The notes below the pieces were generated by a model, which saw nothing but the letters and a program-made list of their open reading frames with translations, made no database searches and had not been told where the DNA came from. A program made the translations under genes and the position numbers. From Ruminococcaceae bacterium UBA1227 (GTDB lineage Bacteria > Bacillota > Clostridia > Oscillospirales > Acutalibacteraceae): a stretch of 15,659 nt of DNA. Within the stretch, counting starts at the first letter, position 1; the number at the start of each line of letters is the position of its first letter. This document shows, one piece after another, positions 14,739 to 15,659 of this stretch. The DNA is taken from assembly GCA_002309175.1 (NCBI GenBank), contig DBWX01000010.1:46473-62131 (forward strand). Reading direction: 5' to 3'.

Positions 14739-15659
14739 CTACTCCACATCCTGGAGGGCGTCATAGCCCTCTTCTCCGGTACGAACCTTAACCACGTTCT
14801 CAACATCATAGACAAAGATTTTTCCGTCGCCGATGTGACCGGTGTAGAGTACTTTCTTTGCTGTTTCAATTACATCGCGTACGGGTATTGCCGATACGAC
14901 GATGTCCATCTGTACCTTGGGACGAAGGTCGGTCTCGACCGCGACGCCGCGGTAGAATTCCGTGTGTCCCTTCTGCATTCCGTAACCCATGACGTGGGAT
15001 ACGGTCATACCCGTAATACCGAGTTTGCTCATGGCGTTCTTAAGCGCATAGAGTTTCTCTTCCTTGAAAACGATCTCCACCTTCGTGAACTTGTGACCGT
15101 CTCCCGCGAAAGCCGGTTCCCTCTTTACGGGGATTGCCTCAGCCGGCGGAGTGCTGCCCGTTACAGCGACAATGCTTTCGGTAGGACCGAATTCGGAATA
15201 CTTGTCAACTGCAGGTACGAAGTCCGCATAGGCGCTGGGAAGTCCGTGCTCGCTGAGGTCGAGGCCGGCCATCTCGTCGGCCGGGTCGGCGCGCAGGAAT
15301 TCGCGCTTTTTCAGGAGAGTAAAGAACGCGAACATTGTTATCGCCGCCCAGGCACCGACTGTGAGGATGCCCAGAAGCTGAATGCCGAGCAATCCAATAC
15401 GGCCCGTATAAAGAAGGCCTTGAAGACCGGCAGGCGCGTCGGGATTTGCAAGAAGGCCGACAGCAACTGTACCCCAGATGCCGTTCGCACAGTGTACGCC
15501 GACGGCACCTACCGGATCATCAACATGGAACTTAATGTCGAGTTTTTCAACTACGACAACTACGAGGATACCTGATACCACACCGACTATTGCTGCGCCG
15601 AAGGCGTCAAGCGCATCGCATCCGGCGGTTATGCCGACGAGTCCCGCGAGCGCGGCGTT
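14739..15659 (-). CDS. amt: Ammonium transporter (Amt) fused to a C-terminal PII signalling domain, 5' end outside window
   Basis: The last 306 residues are present and the frame is open to the window edge. Visible residues 1-116 are the end of an Amt channel: membrane segments near 3-36, 50-70 and 90-116, with the conserved DDPVGAVGVH block whose His56 matches the second pore histidine (AmtB His318). Residues 120-145 are the cytoplasmic tail, with the conserved GLDLSEHG..SAY. A Pro/Ala-rich linker (about 146-187) leads into a complete PII domain (189-306): KVEIVFKEEKLYALKNAM, the T-loop QKGHTEFYRG, GDGKIFVYDVENVV and the RTGEEG C-loop. In AmtB-GlnK pairs PII plugs the channel from the cytoplasm; a fusion would make this 1:1 and permanent. 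The T-loop has Val241 where enteric PII has Tyr51, so uridylylation there is impossible. The stop TAG abuts the asnB ribosome binding site. Confidence 0.93.
   Translation of the reverse strand, partial: NAALAGLVGITAGCDALDAFGAAIVGVVSGILVVVVVEKLDIKFHVDDPVGAVGVHCANGIWGTVAVGLLANPDAPAGLQGLLYTGRIGLLGIQLLGILTVGAWAAITMFAFFTLLKKREFLRADPADEMAGLDLSEHGLPSAYADFVPAVDKYSEFGPTESIVAVTGSTPPAEAIPVKREPAFAGDGHKFTKVEIVFKEEKLYALKNAMSKLGITGMTVSHVMGYGMQKGHTEFYRGVAVETDLRPKVQMDIVVSAIPVRDVIETAKKVLYTGHIGDGKIFVYDVENVVKVRTGEEGYDALQDVE

Larger units (their letters stand above)
590..15659 (-). other. Probable single ten-gene transcription unit (amt-PII to dapL)
   Basis: All ten genes run on the - strand. Gaps are 11 (amt-asnB), 14 (asnB-glmS), 12 (glmS-purA), 10 (purA-guaA), 14 (guaA-pyrG) and 14 nt (carB-dapF). 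Overlaps are 17 (pyrG-carA), 8 (carA-carB) and 4 nt (dapF-dapL). No gap can hold a promoter plus leader, a riboswitch or a terminator, and the first clear terminator is at 561-591. The promoter must lie upstream of 15659 or, less likely, inside a coding sequence. The single-transcript reading is inference from spacing. Confidence 0.8.

Noticed and set aside
1..15659. Mobile element, CRISPR array, phage, tRNA or rRNA
   Set aside because: No transposase or integrase genes, terminal inverted repeats, regularly spaced repeats, or tRNA/rRNA-like segments were seen; the window is filled by housekeeping genes.

Overview
This 15.7 kb window is almost wholly coding. It looks like chromosomal DNA from a Bacillota, class Clostridia, probably a gut or rumen lineage (Lachnospiraceae/Oscillospiraceae-like). 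Reasons: strong AGGAGG-type ribosome binding sites, a DapL-type diaminopimelate pathway, a small TSCPD-domain protein of the kind common in Clostridia, and an ammonium transporter fused to PII. Base composition is near balanced, so it is not a low-GC Clostridium. The genus assignment is inference.

Left edge, + strand (1-551): the 3' end of metK (S-adenosylmethionine synthetase), overlapped ATGA-style by a gene for an 83-residue TSCPD-domain protein. A compact bidirectional hairpin terminator (561-591) separates these from the convergent cluster.

The rest (590-15659, - strand) is one unbroken run of ten genes. In transcription order they are: amt-PII fusion (5' end outside the window), asnB, glmS, purA, guaA, pyrG, carA, carB, dapF, dapL. 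Junctions are gaps of 10-14 nt or overlaps of 4, 8 and 17 nt, so there is no room for an internal promoter, riboswitch or terminator between genes. A single long mRNA ending at the 561-591 hairpin is the simplest reading, with its promoter to the right of the window.

The shared theme is ammonium and glutamine nitrogen. The Amt channel admits ammonium and its fused PII domain would sense ATP/ADP/2-oxoglutarate. AsnB, GlmS, GuaA, PyrG and CarA are five separate glutamine amidotransferases, each with its catalytic Cys visible. CarB uses the ammonia that CarA releases. PurA takes amino nitrogen from aspartate, and DapL takes it from glutamate. The outputs are asparagine, glucosamine-6-P, AMP, GMP, CTP, carbamoyl phosphate and meso-diaminopimelate, which are nucleotide and peptidoglycan precursors.

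The most notable points are this clustering of amidotransferases behind a sensor-transporter fusion, the absence of a glmS ribozyme or other gene-specific leader upstream of each gene, and a PII domain without the classical Tyr51 modification site. No mobile elements, CRISPR arrays, tRNAs or rRNAs were seen. No stretch of more than 300 bases lacks a gene.
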